From positions 658-14,392 of the forward strand of contig CAJTVI010000066.1 of assembly GCA_910579545.1 (NCBI GenBank): a stretch of 13,735 nucleotides of DNA. The letters run 5' to 3'. The stretch comes from an uncultured Oscillospiraceae bacterium. Lineage in GTDB: Bacteria > Bacillota > Clostridia > Oscillospirales > Ruminococcaceae. Positions 1 through 6,746 of the stretch are shown here, piece after piece. The notes under the pieces were generated by a model. It did no database searches. It was not told the origin of the DNA and saw only the letters and a program-made list of their open reading frames with translations. Numbering within the stretch: position 1 is the first letter of the stretch; each line of letters starts with the position of its first letter. Both the position numbers and the translations under genes were made by a program.

Positions 1-940
1 CGCTTTTGAGGGGAAGCGCAGGAGTTTCACAAAAGTGTTCTGGAATTTGAAAATCCGCTTCATCATAGAAGGCTATATTGCTTTCCTGAAACAAAGATAT
101 GTTGCGTACATTTTTATTGTTTGTAAGAAGTTTACATCCATTGCACAAAGCCTCGATCGTACGCATTGTAAGACCATTTTGCCCAGGCGCGGCATAATCC
201 AAAATCACCTTGCTTGAACGATAAACGGATATTGTCTCCTCCAAAGGCAACGGTTTATAATGAACTTCGTTGGATTTCAATCCCTGGAATGCAGCATCTT
301 TTTTAATAAATTTCTTTATATTGTAGGTGAAAAAGTTGGAATAGAGATAAGCGTAAAAAATCAAGCTGTTTTGTTCTGTCTGTAATTTCGCTTGTCGGAA
401 TATATTGATTCGATGGGTGTGTATTGTCCCAATAAAAGAAAGATCGTACAATTCTTTTCTCGGGATCGTCTCTTTTTGATCCTCGAAAAAAAGTGGTCTA
501 TACTTCCATCCATATTGTGCAGCATCTTCAGGGTCAAACGATGCGACCGCGTCAAAATATGGTGCTATGGTTAATGATTGCGGATTGATGGAAGTACTAT
601 CCCACTCATAAAGTATTTTTTTGCTTTTAGGATACCGATGGCAAATGCTCCGCATTGTTTTTTCTGAGATGGATTCCCCTTTGATAACGAGGATAATATC
701 TGCCTTATGGATTCCTCTTAGCTTTCGTTTATAATACTGATCCAGCAGCCAATATCCAAGATTGCGGGAAATATGCCACGAAATTTTATATAACAGCTTT
801 GTTGTTCGTACGTTCTCTTGAATAGTTGCAACGTTTGCGCCCCATTTTTCCAACAGACTAACCATATATTTTTCATGGTTGTGAAATTCCGGCATAATAA
901 GCAAAATGCTTTTATTCGATATATCTGGGCTATTCATCAT
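1..940 (-). CDS. Glycosyltransferase-like protein, C-terminus cut by the left edge
   Basis: An open frame of 313 codons runs from ATG at 940 off the left edge without a stop. The start has AAGGTG a few bases upstream, and a second ATG follows at once. The N-terminus (SILLIMPEFHNHEKYMVSLL) has the beta-strand-then-helix look of a GT-B Rossmann fold. The stretch DLSFIGTIHTHR and the later RTIEALCNGCKLLTNN resemble the C-terminal domain of PF13524-type (Glyco_trans_1_2, CgeB-like) glycosyltransferases, where the R..EAL..G segment binds the nucleotide sugar. It probably adds a sugar to a lipid-linked repeat unit on the cytoplasmic face of the membrane. It follows the GT4 gene by 66 bases and is probably in the same operon. 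It is clearly AT-richer than the genes upstream, as expected for the serotype-specific part of a polysaccharide locus. The exact family and sugar are not known. Confidence 0.72.
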   Translation of the reverse strand, partial: MMNSPDISNKSILLIMPEFHNHEKYMVSLLEKWGANVATIQENVRTTKLLYKISWHISRNLGYWLLDQYYKRKLRGIHKADIILVIKGESISEKTMRSICHRYPKSKKILYEWDSTSINPQSLTIAPYFDAVASFDPEDAAQYGWKYRPLFFEDQKETIPRKELYDLSFIGTIHTHRINIFRQAKLQTEQNSLIFYAYLYSNFFTYNIKKFIKKDAAFQGLKSNEVHYKPLPLEETISVYRSSKVILDYAAPGQNGLTMRTIEALCNGCKLLTNNKNVRNISLFQESNIAFYDEADFQIPEHFCETPALPLKS

Positions 941-1006
941 AAGGCACCTTGATTTCCCCGCTTTTAACTGGATCCCCAAGACAAAAACCATGGATCCTTC
1001 GGCTTT

Positions 1007-2122
1007 TCAGAAAGGTTCGGCAAGCTGTTTCTTTTTGTAGAAGGCTTGCAGCCTGCCCCCTTCTTCGTGGATATCCGATATATCATCCGCAGTTGTGCGG
1101 CGTTCGGCATTGGAAAGTGCGTTCGTCCAATATATTGAAGCCAACTGAAGCTTCAGGAAGACGGTGGTTTTATTTTTTGCTGCCTCATGGCTCATGGTAT
1201 CTGCCAACACACACGCCAGCCCATTTGCCTGGGCCTCCCAGGCTACTACCGGCATACCCTCGTAACGGCTGGGCAGGCAAAAGACGTCCATGGCCGAGTA
1301 GAGTTTATTTACATCCTGCCGTAAGCCAGTGAAAATAACCTTGCCTTGTATGCCAAGCGATTTCGCCTGTTGTTTGACCTGCTCTTGCAGTTCCCCCTCG
1401 CCCACTAACAAGAGATAGGCATTTGGGTTTGTATTGAGCAACTCTTTGAAAATTCTCAGCAAAAAAGTGTGGTTCTTGGCGTAGGTAAACCGCCCTACAT
1501 GGCCCACCACAAAGGCGTCTTGCGGGATGCCCAGTTCCCCCCGCAGGCGCTTGCGGGCGGCGGGGTCATAGGCAAACTTTGCGGCATCGATGGCGTTGGG
1601 CAGCACCGTGACCCTGCCGGCGTCAAACGCCCGGCTGCCGTACATCCAGCGGCCGGCCCGCTCGCCGCAGGCGAACCAATCGGTGGCAAACAGCTTGTTG
1701 AAGGGCCGCAGGATGTATTTGAACAGGGTCTTTTTGCCCTCGCCCCAGTGGGCGGTGGAGTGGTTATGGCAGATGCGCACCGGCACCCCCGCCCGCCAGG
1801 CCGCGAAGAGCGGGAAGATCGACATGGTGCTGAGGTGTGCGTGGACGATTTTATAGCCGCGCTGCCGGAACGCCGCGTACAGCGCCTTGTGGTAGGCAAA
1901 TGGGCGCGAGTAGGGCGGGATGGGATAGAGGCCCGCGCCGAGTTGTTCCAATTCCTGCCGCTGGGGCAGGCTGCTGCCCTGGGCAAAGTAAAAGTCAAAC
2001 TGCACCCTGCCGCGGTCGATGTGGCGGTAGTAGTTGAGCACCACCGCCTCGATGCCGCCCGTATCCATCCGGTTCAGCACCTGGGCGATGCGGATGGGCA
2101 TTTGGGGCTTCGGCCTATCCAT
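1007..2122 (-). CDS. GT4-family glycosyltransferase (EpsF-like), polysaccharide synthesis
   Basis: This is a GT-B retaining glycosyltransferase that probably extends the undecaprenyl-linked repeat unit. The N-terminal Rossmann domain starts with MPIRIAQVLNRMDTGGIEAV, whose GG loop (residues 22-23 from this start) and IEAVVLNYYR resemble Bacillus EpsF-type enzymes. HAHLS and CHNHS follow. The C-terminal donor domain has GHVGRFTYAKNH, LLLVGEGEL, and the E-x7-E signature in EGMPVVAWE (E288, E296). At 371 residues it is full length for the family. The ATG at 2122 overlaps the preceding gene by 8 bases and has GGGGGGTG upstream; a GTG at 2131 is an alternative start, and an ATG at 2101 would still keep the whole fold. 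The gene is roughly 70% GC until about 1495 and under 50% after it, so its two domains may have different origins. Confidence 0.88.
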   Translation of the reverse strand: MDRPKPQMPIRIAQVLNRMDTGGIEAVVLNYYRHIDRGRVQFDFYFAQGSSLPQRQELEQLGAGLYPIPPYSRPFAYHKALYAAFRQRGYKIVHAHLSTMSIFPLFAAWRAGVPVRICHNHSTAHWGEGKKTLFKYILRPFNKLFATDWFACGERAGRWMYGSRAFDAGRVTVLPNAIDAAKFAYDPAARKRLRGELGIPQDAFVVGHVGRFTYAKNHTFLLRIFKELLNTNPNAYLLLVGEGELQEQVKQQAKSLGIQGKVIFTGLRQDVNKLYSAMDVFCLPSRYEGMPVVAWEAQANGLACVLADTMSHEAAKNKTTVFLKLQLASIYWTNALSNAERRTTADDISDIHEEGGRLQAFYKKKQLAEPF

Positions 2123-3710
2123 GGGCGGCACCCCCCGGCGTCTGCTTGGTACCGGCGAGTTTTTCGCTGTTTACCATCCCGCCAAAGGCCGTCTTAAAGA
2201 GAATGCGGATGTCCAGCCAGAGGCTCCAGTTTTCGATATACCAGATGTCGTACTTGACCCGCTCCTCGATGCTGGTGTTTCCCCGCAGCCCATGCACCTG
2301 CGCCCAGCCCGTAATGCCCGGCCGCACCTGCTGGCGCACCAGGTACAGGGGGATCTCCTCCTTGAAGTGCCGCACATGGTAGGGCACCTCCGGCCGGGGG
2401 CCGACAAGGCTCATATCACCTTTGAATACATTAAAAAACTGAGGAATTTCATCAATGCTGCACTTGCGGATAAAGCTGCCGAAGCGGGTCTTGCGGGGGT
2501 CGGCGTCGGTGCTCCAGCCGGTTTGCTCGGTGCCGGTAACCCGCATGCTGCGGAACTTGAGCATCCGGAAGGGTTTGCGGTCCTTTCCGATGCGCTCCTG
2601 CTTGAAGAGGATCGGGCCAGGGCTGGAAAGCTTGACCCCGATGGCGGTGATGAGCATAATGGGGCTTGTGAGGATAATGAGAAGCAGCGAGCCCGCGATA
2701 TCCATCCCCCGCTTGCAGAGCGCCCAGCCGAGGTTGTCCAGGGGGGTCGAGCGCAGGTCGATAAGCTTGGAGCGGCCCACCGCGTTGATGGCCGGGTGGC
2801 TGGGGATATAGTCGCTGTAAAAGGGGAGGAGGCTGACCCGCACCCCCTCCTTTTCGATGGCCGCGATGACCGGTTTGATCTGCGCGGTCTCGGTGGGCTC
2901 CAGCGCCACGATCACCTCGTCGAAGGCCTGCCGGCCCAACACCGTTTCCAGCCCGGCATAGCTGCCAAGGCAGGGGCAGGCGTATTGGGCAAGGAAGGGG
3001 TCGCTTGGGTCGGAGAGGACGGTGGGGGATGGGGCAATAATGGATGGGCCGGCAGCGGCGGGTGGGGCGGCCGAAGCGGCAGCAGCGGCTGGAACGGCAG
3101 GGTCGGCCAGAGCGGCCGAAACGGCACGGGATCGGGCGGCATTCACAGGCTTGTCCGCCGGGGCGGGCTCCGCCCTCAAATACCCATCCACCGTGATGCC
3201 CAGATGCGGCCCGGCCGCGATGTCCGCCAGATACTGCCCTGCCAGCGGCCCGCTGCCCACCAGCAGCACATGCTTTTGGTTATAGCCAAGCTTGCGGTAA
3301 TAGCGCAGGATCCCCCGGCCCACCATGCGCTTGCCGATGACCGCCGCGCTGGACAAAAGCCAGAACAAAAACACCGCCAGGCGGGGGAACTCCATGACCC
3401 GGGTGACATACAAAAAGGCCATAAAGCCCAGCACCGCCACCGCGTTGACCAGCAGGATGGTGGCGATCTCGCTGCCCGATTCTTTGAACCGATAGGAGCC
3501 GTACATCCTGAGAGCGGCATATATCAGCACTACCAGGAGGCTGTAACCCGCTACGATGAGGAGGTACCGCGCGGAGAAAAGTTCCAGGCTTGTATGCCCA
3601 TGCAGGAACTCGAACCGGACGTACAGCGCAAGGTAGAAGGAGCAGAAAATCAGGACCGCGTCCGAGGCGATGTTCAGGAAATTGATGACCCGCTGGTTTT
3701 GTTTGATCAA
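2115..3710 (-). CDS. Undecaprenyl-phosphate sugar-phosphate transferase (WbaP/CpsE type)
   Basis: This membrane enzyme starts repeat-unit synthesis by moving a sugar-1-phosphate from a UDP-sugar to undecaprenyl phosphate. Hydrophobic segments lie near residues 10-30, 49-68, 84-102 and 110-127, followed by a Rossmann-like domain (KHVLLVGSGPLAGQYL, 147-161). The catalytic PF02397 domain covers about 331-515: KRGMDIAGS, a membrane segment around 340-360, SPGPILFKQERIG, FRMLKFRSM, CSIDEIPQFFNVFKGDMSLVG (the D420-E421 pair is the expected catalytic dyad), RPGITGWAQVHG and YIENWSLWLDIRIL. The start is TTG at 3710, with AGAGGGTG nine bases upstream; the protein then begins MIKQNQRVINFLNIASDAVL, as relatives do. 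It is the long, Wzx/Wzy-type form. Unusual is an Ala/Pro-rich stretch at about residues 181-243 inside the Rossmann domain. The sugar (Gal, Glc or GalNAc) cannot be told from sequence. Confidence 0.93.
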   Translation of the reverse strand: MIKQNQRVINFLNIASDAVLIFCSFYLALYVRFEFLHGHTSLELFSARYLLIVAGYSLLVVLIYAALRMYGSYRFKESGSEIATILLVNAVAVLGFMAFLYVTRVMEFPRLAVFLFWLLSSAAVIGKRMVGRGILRYYRKLGYNQKHVLLVGSGPLAGQYLADIAAGPHLGITVDGYLRAEPAPADKPVNAARSRAVSAALADPAVPAAAAASAAPPAAAGPSIIAPSPTVLSDPSDPFLAQYACPCLGSYAGLETVLGRQAFDEVIVALEPTETAQIKPVIAAIEKEGVRVSLLPFYSDYIPSHPAINAVGRSKLIDLRSTPLDNLGWALCKRGMDIAGSLLLIILTSPIMLITAIGVKLSSPGPILFKQERIGKDRKPFRMLKFRSMRVTGTEQTGWSTDADPRKTRFGSFIRKCSIDEIPQFFNVFKGDMSLVGPRPEVPYHVRHFKEEIPLYLVRQQVRPGITGWAQVHGLRGNTSIEERVKYDIWYIENWSLWLDIRILFKTAFGGMVNSEKLAGTKQTPGGAAHG

Positions 3711-3788
3711 TCCCGTTCACACCCTCTTTGCACCAATTTCGCCCTGTTTGTAAATGCCGCTATCCAATGCCCAGCTGCCCATGGGTTC

Positions 3789-5230
3789 TCACTGTGTCCC
3801 GATTTCTTCAAGGAGCCCCAGATGCGCTCGGGCATCAGGGCCAAACCGCCCTTTTGGGGGTGCTGGTAGGCATACTGCTGCCGCAGCAGCCATTTGCCCA
3901 GCAAAAAACATCTGCCGATTTGTGGTGAGCCGGTACCAGCAAATCCCCATGTTCAGTCGCGCATATACTGGCCGCATGGAAGCACTGTTCCCATGTATTG
4001 GAAAGACTGTTTTCCGGTTGTTCAAACAGGCGGCGGCAATCTTGCACCTGCTCGATTACCTCAAATTTCTCGGTAACGATCTGCCCGCCTTCGCCGTTGG
4101 CATACATTCTTTGAACAGCTGCCCCCATCTCGCTTTGCAGCTGGGCAATGCTGCAAAGGCCGTCAAAGTTGTTGACCACGTCCAGAATCAGCGGCGTTTT
4201 GCTCTCACCCGCCGTCAGCGCCCGGCCGATCTGCTGTTTGTACACGATGGGCGAGATGGTGGGCCGGAACAAAATCACGCCGGAGATATCCTTAACATGC
4301 ACCCCCTCGTTGAGCATGTCGATGCAGAACAGCCGCTTGAGAGCGGTGCTGTTATCCGTCTTGAACTCCTCAAACGCCTTGCTGGCGGCAGGGTCCTCCG
4401 AGTAGGCCATATAAAAATGGATAGCCCCCGCTGACTCCGGCAAACCATTCCCTGGAGAACCGCATCATGTCCTGCATGTGCTCGTAGCCAGAGCAGAACA
4501 CAATGTATTTGCCGCTTTTTTCGGTGATGTGCCTGGCAAACACCCTGTCCAGCCCTTCGGCCTGCTCCAGCGCATGGCGCAGGGCATCCAGGTGCTTTTG
4601 GTTTGCGTTCCTGAGGCCTGCGCCCCGCAGATCATTCACCCGGTGCTGGAGCAGGGCAAGATCCTGCTGGTATCGAAAGATGGTGGCAATATACTTGGGC
4701 ACAGGCAAAATCCCCCGGACGATCGCCTCGCCCAGGGTCATCTCGCTGGCAATCTGGCCCCCAAACAACTCCTCGGCCATATCGCGGTTGTTGTCGAGAT
4801 AGCGCACGTTGGTGGCCGAAAGCCCAAGCAGCTTTGCGGCGGGGTGGCTGTCCAGCAGCTGCTGGACAGCGCCGCCCCATTGCTGCGCGCCGCAGCGGTG
4901 AAATTCGTCCAGTATGATATAGTCGGCAAGCAGCAGGGCGATCTCTTCCCCGGCCATGGCCGAAAGCTTGGCGTAGGTGCAAAAACGGACCTTCTCAAGC
5001 GGAAACTCCGGGCAGCCCCGGCGCAGGCTCTCGCACTGGGTGCGGAAGATATACTCGCTGGGGGAGAGCCAGAGGAACTGGGCCGCAGGGTTATCCTCAA
5101 TGAACTTGAAGGCGATGCAGCTCTTGCCGGTGCCGGTGGGGTGAATGACGGCGGCCTTGCCGGTGCGGGCGAGCAGGGATGCTGCGGCCGCGTATGCTTT
5201 TTGGTTGTGCGCATATAGCTTGATCGGCAT
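3789..5230 (-). pseudogene. DEAD/DEAH-box helicase with helicase-associated domain, frameshifted
   Basis: ATG at 5230 has AGGGGTG six bases upstream (GTG at 5239 is an alternative). The first frame has a superfamily 2 helicase core: Walker A HPTGTGKS (residues 30-37), motif II DEFH (108-111) and motif III SAT (138-140). It runs to EWFAGVS near 4430, where the frame is lost at a C5 run (4425-4429). The next frame goes on with GAIHFYMAYSEDP, motif VI QQIGRALTAGESKTP and a helicase-associated segment, HGDLLVPAHHKSAD. At an A6 run (3903-3908) homology moves to a third frame (LGKWLLRQQYAYQHPQKGGL), then near 3850 to a fourth piece (PDARAHLGLLEEIGTQ) ending in TGA at 3789. In-frame codons past that stop (to about 3717) include W-ALDS and might be more of the same domain. 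It sits first in the polysaccharide operon. All shifts are at or near short homopolymers, so sequencing error must be considered against real decay. Confidence 0.82.
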
Positions 5231-5296
5231 CCTGCTCACCCCTTTTCTGCAAAACTGCTTTGCGCAGGCCGCTTCTGCCGCGTTTCATGCCGAAAT

Positions 5297-5317
5297 GCAG
5301 AATATATGGTATTCTGC
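5297..5317. repeat. Perfect hairpin in the leader of the polysaccharide operon
   Basis: An 8-base inverted repeat, GCAGAATA / TATTCTGC, surrounds a 5-base loop. It lies between the promoter at 5346-5374 and the helicase start, about 20-45 bases after the expected transcript start. No U-tract follows, so it is not a plain terminator. It could be an operator or a 5' stabilising hairpin; the function is unknown. Confidence 0.5.
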
Positions 5318-5345
5318 TAATTTGCAAGGCGTTTACTACCCCTAA

Positions 5346-5374
5346 AGTATACTCTGTTCCATTTTTTCTGTCAA
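5346..5374 (-). promoter_or_regulatory. Sigma-A-type promoter of the polysaccharide operon
   Basis: On the minus strand the -35 is a perfect TTGACA (5369-5374), the spacer is 17 bases, and the -10 is TATACT (5346-5351). Transcription would start near 5339 and give a leader of about 110 bases before the helicase ATG. It drives the helicase remnant, the priming transferase and the glycosyltransferases, and lies about 185 bases beyond the tyrosine recombinase stop codon. Confidence 0.8.
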
Positions 5375-5420
5375 CCACGGCCCCCATATTCAGGGCTTTA
5401 CCATACATTCCTATTTCTAT

Positions 5421-5510
5421 CTCGCAAAAGGCATACAAGACGCGCCCATTTTGTGAATATCTCTCAAAATGGGTGTGATTTGTATGCTTTTTCGCTTGCG
5501 AAAACAACTT
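5421..5510. repeat. Composite imperfect inverted repeat beside the tyrosine recombinase
   Basis: Inner arms CCCATTTTG (5445-5453) and CAAAATGGG (5465-5473) are perfect and flank an 11-base AT-rich spacer. Farther out, GCATACAA (about 5431-5438) pairs with TTGTATGC (about 5480-5487), and A-rich/T-rich arms continue beyond. In all about 23 of 32 positions per arm are symmetric. The inner unit has the size of a tyrosine-recombinase core site, with two inverted arms around a crossover region. As RNA it could also fold into one long hairpin that ends transcription of the recombinase, whose stop codon is about 50 bases away. Both readings are inference. Confidence 0.6.
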
Positions 5511-5557
5511 TGCGGCAAGGTTTTTTATGCGGTAAACAACACATTCCACATTTCGTC

Positions 5558-6397
5558 TTAACAGACCAGCCGCAGTTCCTCAATCTGCTGCTGCTCACTG
5601 CCGCTGCGGGCGGTGTAGATGCGGGTAGTATCAATGCTGCTGTGGCCAAGGATATCGGCCAGACGCACCACGTCCTTGTACCTTTTATAATAGGCAACGG
5701 CAAACATATGCCGCAGATTATGCGGGAATACCTTTTTGGCCTTGACCTTTGCGGTCAGGGCCAGTTTTTTGAGCATCCGCCAGATATTCGAGCGGTCGAG
5801 CGGGCGGCCGGTGCGGGTGATAAAGATCTGCCCCATGTAGATGCGTTTTTTCTCGCAGTAGGAGAGCAGCTTGTTGCAGAGTGTGCGCGGAAGTAAAATC
5901 TGCCGGGTCTTGCCCTTCATCCGTATCTGCGCCTGCCCCCTGCGAGCCGCTTCCACCGTGATGCCCCGCAGCTCGGACACCCGGATGCCGGTGGCGGCGA
6001 TGGCCTGCACCAGCAGGGCCAGCCGCCTGTTGCCCTGCTGGCGCGCGGCTTCCACCAGGCGCTGGTATTCCTGCGTAGTGAGTCCCTTGCCGGCTCTGCG
6101 GAAGGTCTGGCGCTGGATCTTGAGAAAGCGCAGCTGCCAGGCGGCAAAGCCCATATATTTAAGGTACTGGTTGACCGCCGACAAAAAGGAATTGATGCTG
6201 ACGTCGGCGTAGCCCTGCCGGATGAGGTACTCCTTAAAGGCAATGAGGGTGGCCTTGTCGGAGATCTCCCCGCCGGCAAAGCGGCGCAGCTTTTCGAGGT
6301 CGCGGCGGTATTTTTGAATGGTGCCGGTGCTGCGCTCCTGCAGGGCAAGGTAGTTCGTGAATTCGCTGATTTTTTCAGGTGAAATCTGTAACGTCAT
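5558..6397 (-). CDS. Tyrosine-type site-specific recombinase (XerC/D-like integrase)
   Basis: The 279-residue protein has the usual length of Xer-like recombinases. Residues about 5-95 form the SAM-like core-binding domain (ISEFTNYLALQERSTGTIQK). The catalytic domain has every expected residue: Arg139 (ATGIRVSEL), a beta-hairpin lysine (K161 or K163 in MKGKTRQ), His226 and Arg229 (HNLRHMF), His252 (LGHSS) and the nucleophile Tyr261 (TTRIYT). It should therefore be active in DNA strand exchange. The ATG at 6397 has AGGGGG nine bases upstream. The gene stands alone between a hairpin with a U-tract (6442-6491) and an inverted repeat (5421-5510). No excisionase, phage or plasmid gene is adjacent. 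Its place next to the capsule-type promoter recalls recombinases that vary surface polysaccharides in gut bacteria; a housekeeping dimer-resolution role is less likely but possible. Confidence 0.92.
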   Translation of the reverse strand: MTLQISPEKISEFTNYLALQERSTGTIQKYRRDLEKLRRFAGGEISDKATLIAFKEYLIRQGYADVSINSFLSAVNQYLKYMGFAAWQLRFLKIQRQTFRRAGKGLTTQEYQRLVEAARQQGNRRLALLVQAIAATGIRVSELRGITVEAARRGQAQIRMKGKTRQILLPRTLCNKLLSYCEKKRIYMGQIFITRTGRPLDRSNIWRMLKKLALTAKVKAKKVFPHNLRHMFAVAYYKRYKDVVRLADILGHSSIDTTRIYTARSGSEQQQIEELRLVC

Positions 6398-6428
6398 GGC
6401 AATAATCCCCCTATTTTTGTGATGCCTC

Positions 6429-6493
6429 TATCATACAAAAAAGAACACACTTCTGCCCACAGATCGTAACCTGTGGTCAGAAGCGTGTTTTAG
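6429..6493 (-). terminator. Long hairpin with U-tract (terminator)
   Basis: On the minus strand the arm AACACGCTTCTGACCACAG pairs with CTGTGGGCAGAAGTGTGTT across an 8-base loop, with only two mismatches, and CTTTTTTG follows. That is the shape of an intrinsic terminator. It lies 120-170 bases past the stop of the sigma-factor tail at 6614 and could be that gene's original terminator. It also ends only about 45 bases before the tyrosine recombinase start, with a TATGAT hexamer just after the U-tract, so it could also attenuate or overlap control of the recombinase. Confidence 0.7.
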
Positions 6494-6613
6494 GAATATG
6501 GTCGGCCAGGCAGCAAGAAAAGGGGAGTGTAAAGGGGAGTCCCCGCAAATACGGCTTAATGCACCCGCCGCAGCTTTTTGGCAGAGGAACGGCCATTATC
6601 TTTTGGCCCCCGC

Positions 6614-6676
6614 CTACTCCTCCCAGCTGCTGCGCAGCATGCCAACCGCCTTTTTCTCAATGCGGGATACATAGCA
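6614..6676 (-). pseudogene. sigK: C-terminal tail of a sigma-K-type sporulation sigma factor
   Basis: Reading minus from 6676 to the TAG at 6614-6616, after a cysteine codon (TGC) at 6674-6676, gives YVSRIEKKAVGMLRSSWEE. YVSRIEKKA is the end of region 4.2, the helix that reads the -35 element, as in sigma-K (where it is preceded by SRS). An in-frame TAA lies three codons farther upstream, so no body is attached. Identity breaks at the serine/tyrosine codon (TGC here where AGC is expected), which puts a junction near 6673-6676. The serine recombinase ends 71 bases upstream. The likely reading is the displaced 3' end of a sigK gene split by an element. Sigma-E is less likely because it usually reads SYISRLEKR. 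Naming it sigK rests on a short motif. Confidence 0.65.
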
Positions 6677-6746
6677 CCCCGCTTATCGTAAGCTGTAAAT
6701 TAGCGTTATATCGCTATTTTATGTGCCTTTTCCAAAAGGCGGCGGG

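Noticed and set aside
1345..3600. Extra copies of TTGTATGCC (1345-1353 and near 3593) as partner recombination sites
   Set aside because: They match only 8-9 bases of the outer arm, lack the CCCATTTTG core and lie inside normal coding sequence.
2034..3869. 611-codon plus-strand open frame opposite the polysaccharide genes
   Set aside because: It lies antisense to the priming transferase with its clear catalytic motifs, is low-complexity in the GC-rich part, and has no recognisable domain. Long antisense frames are expected in GC-rich DNA.
5097..5549. 150-codon minus-strand frame across the recombinase-helicase gap
   Set aside because: It spans the promoter and inverted repeat and then runs out of frame into the helicase gene, with Arg/His-rich shadow sequence. 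No ribosome site at its start.
6700..6740. Small palindromes (TAGCG/CGCTA and GCCTTTT/AAAAGGC) after the serine recombinase
   Set aside because: Stems are short, the second has almost no loop, and no proper U-tract follows on the recombinase strand; not supported as terminators or attachment sites.
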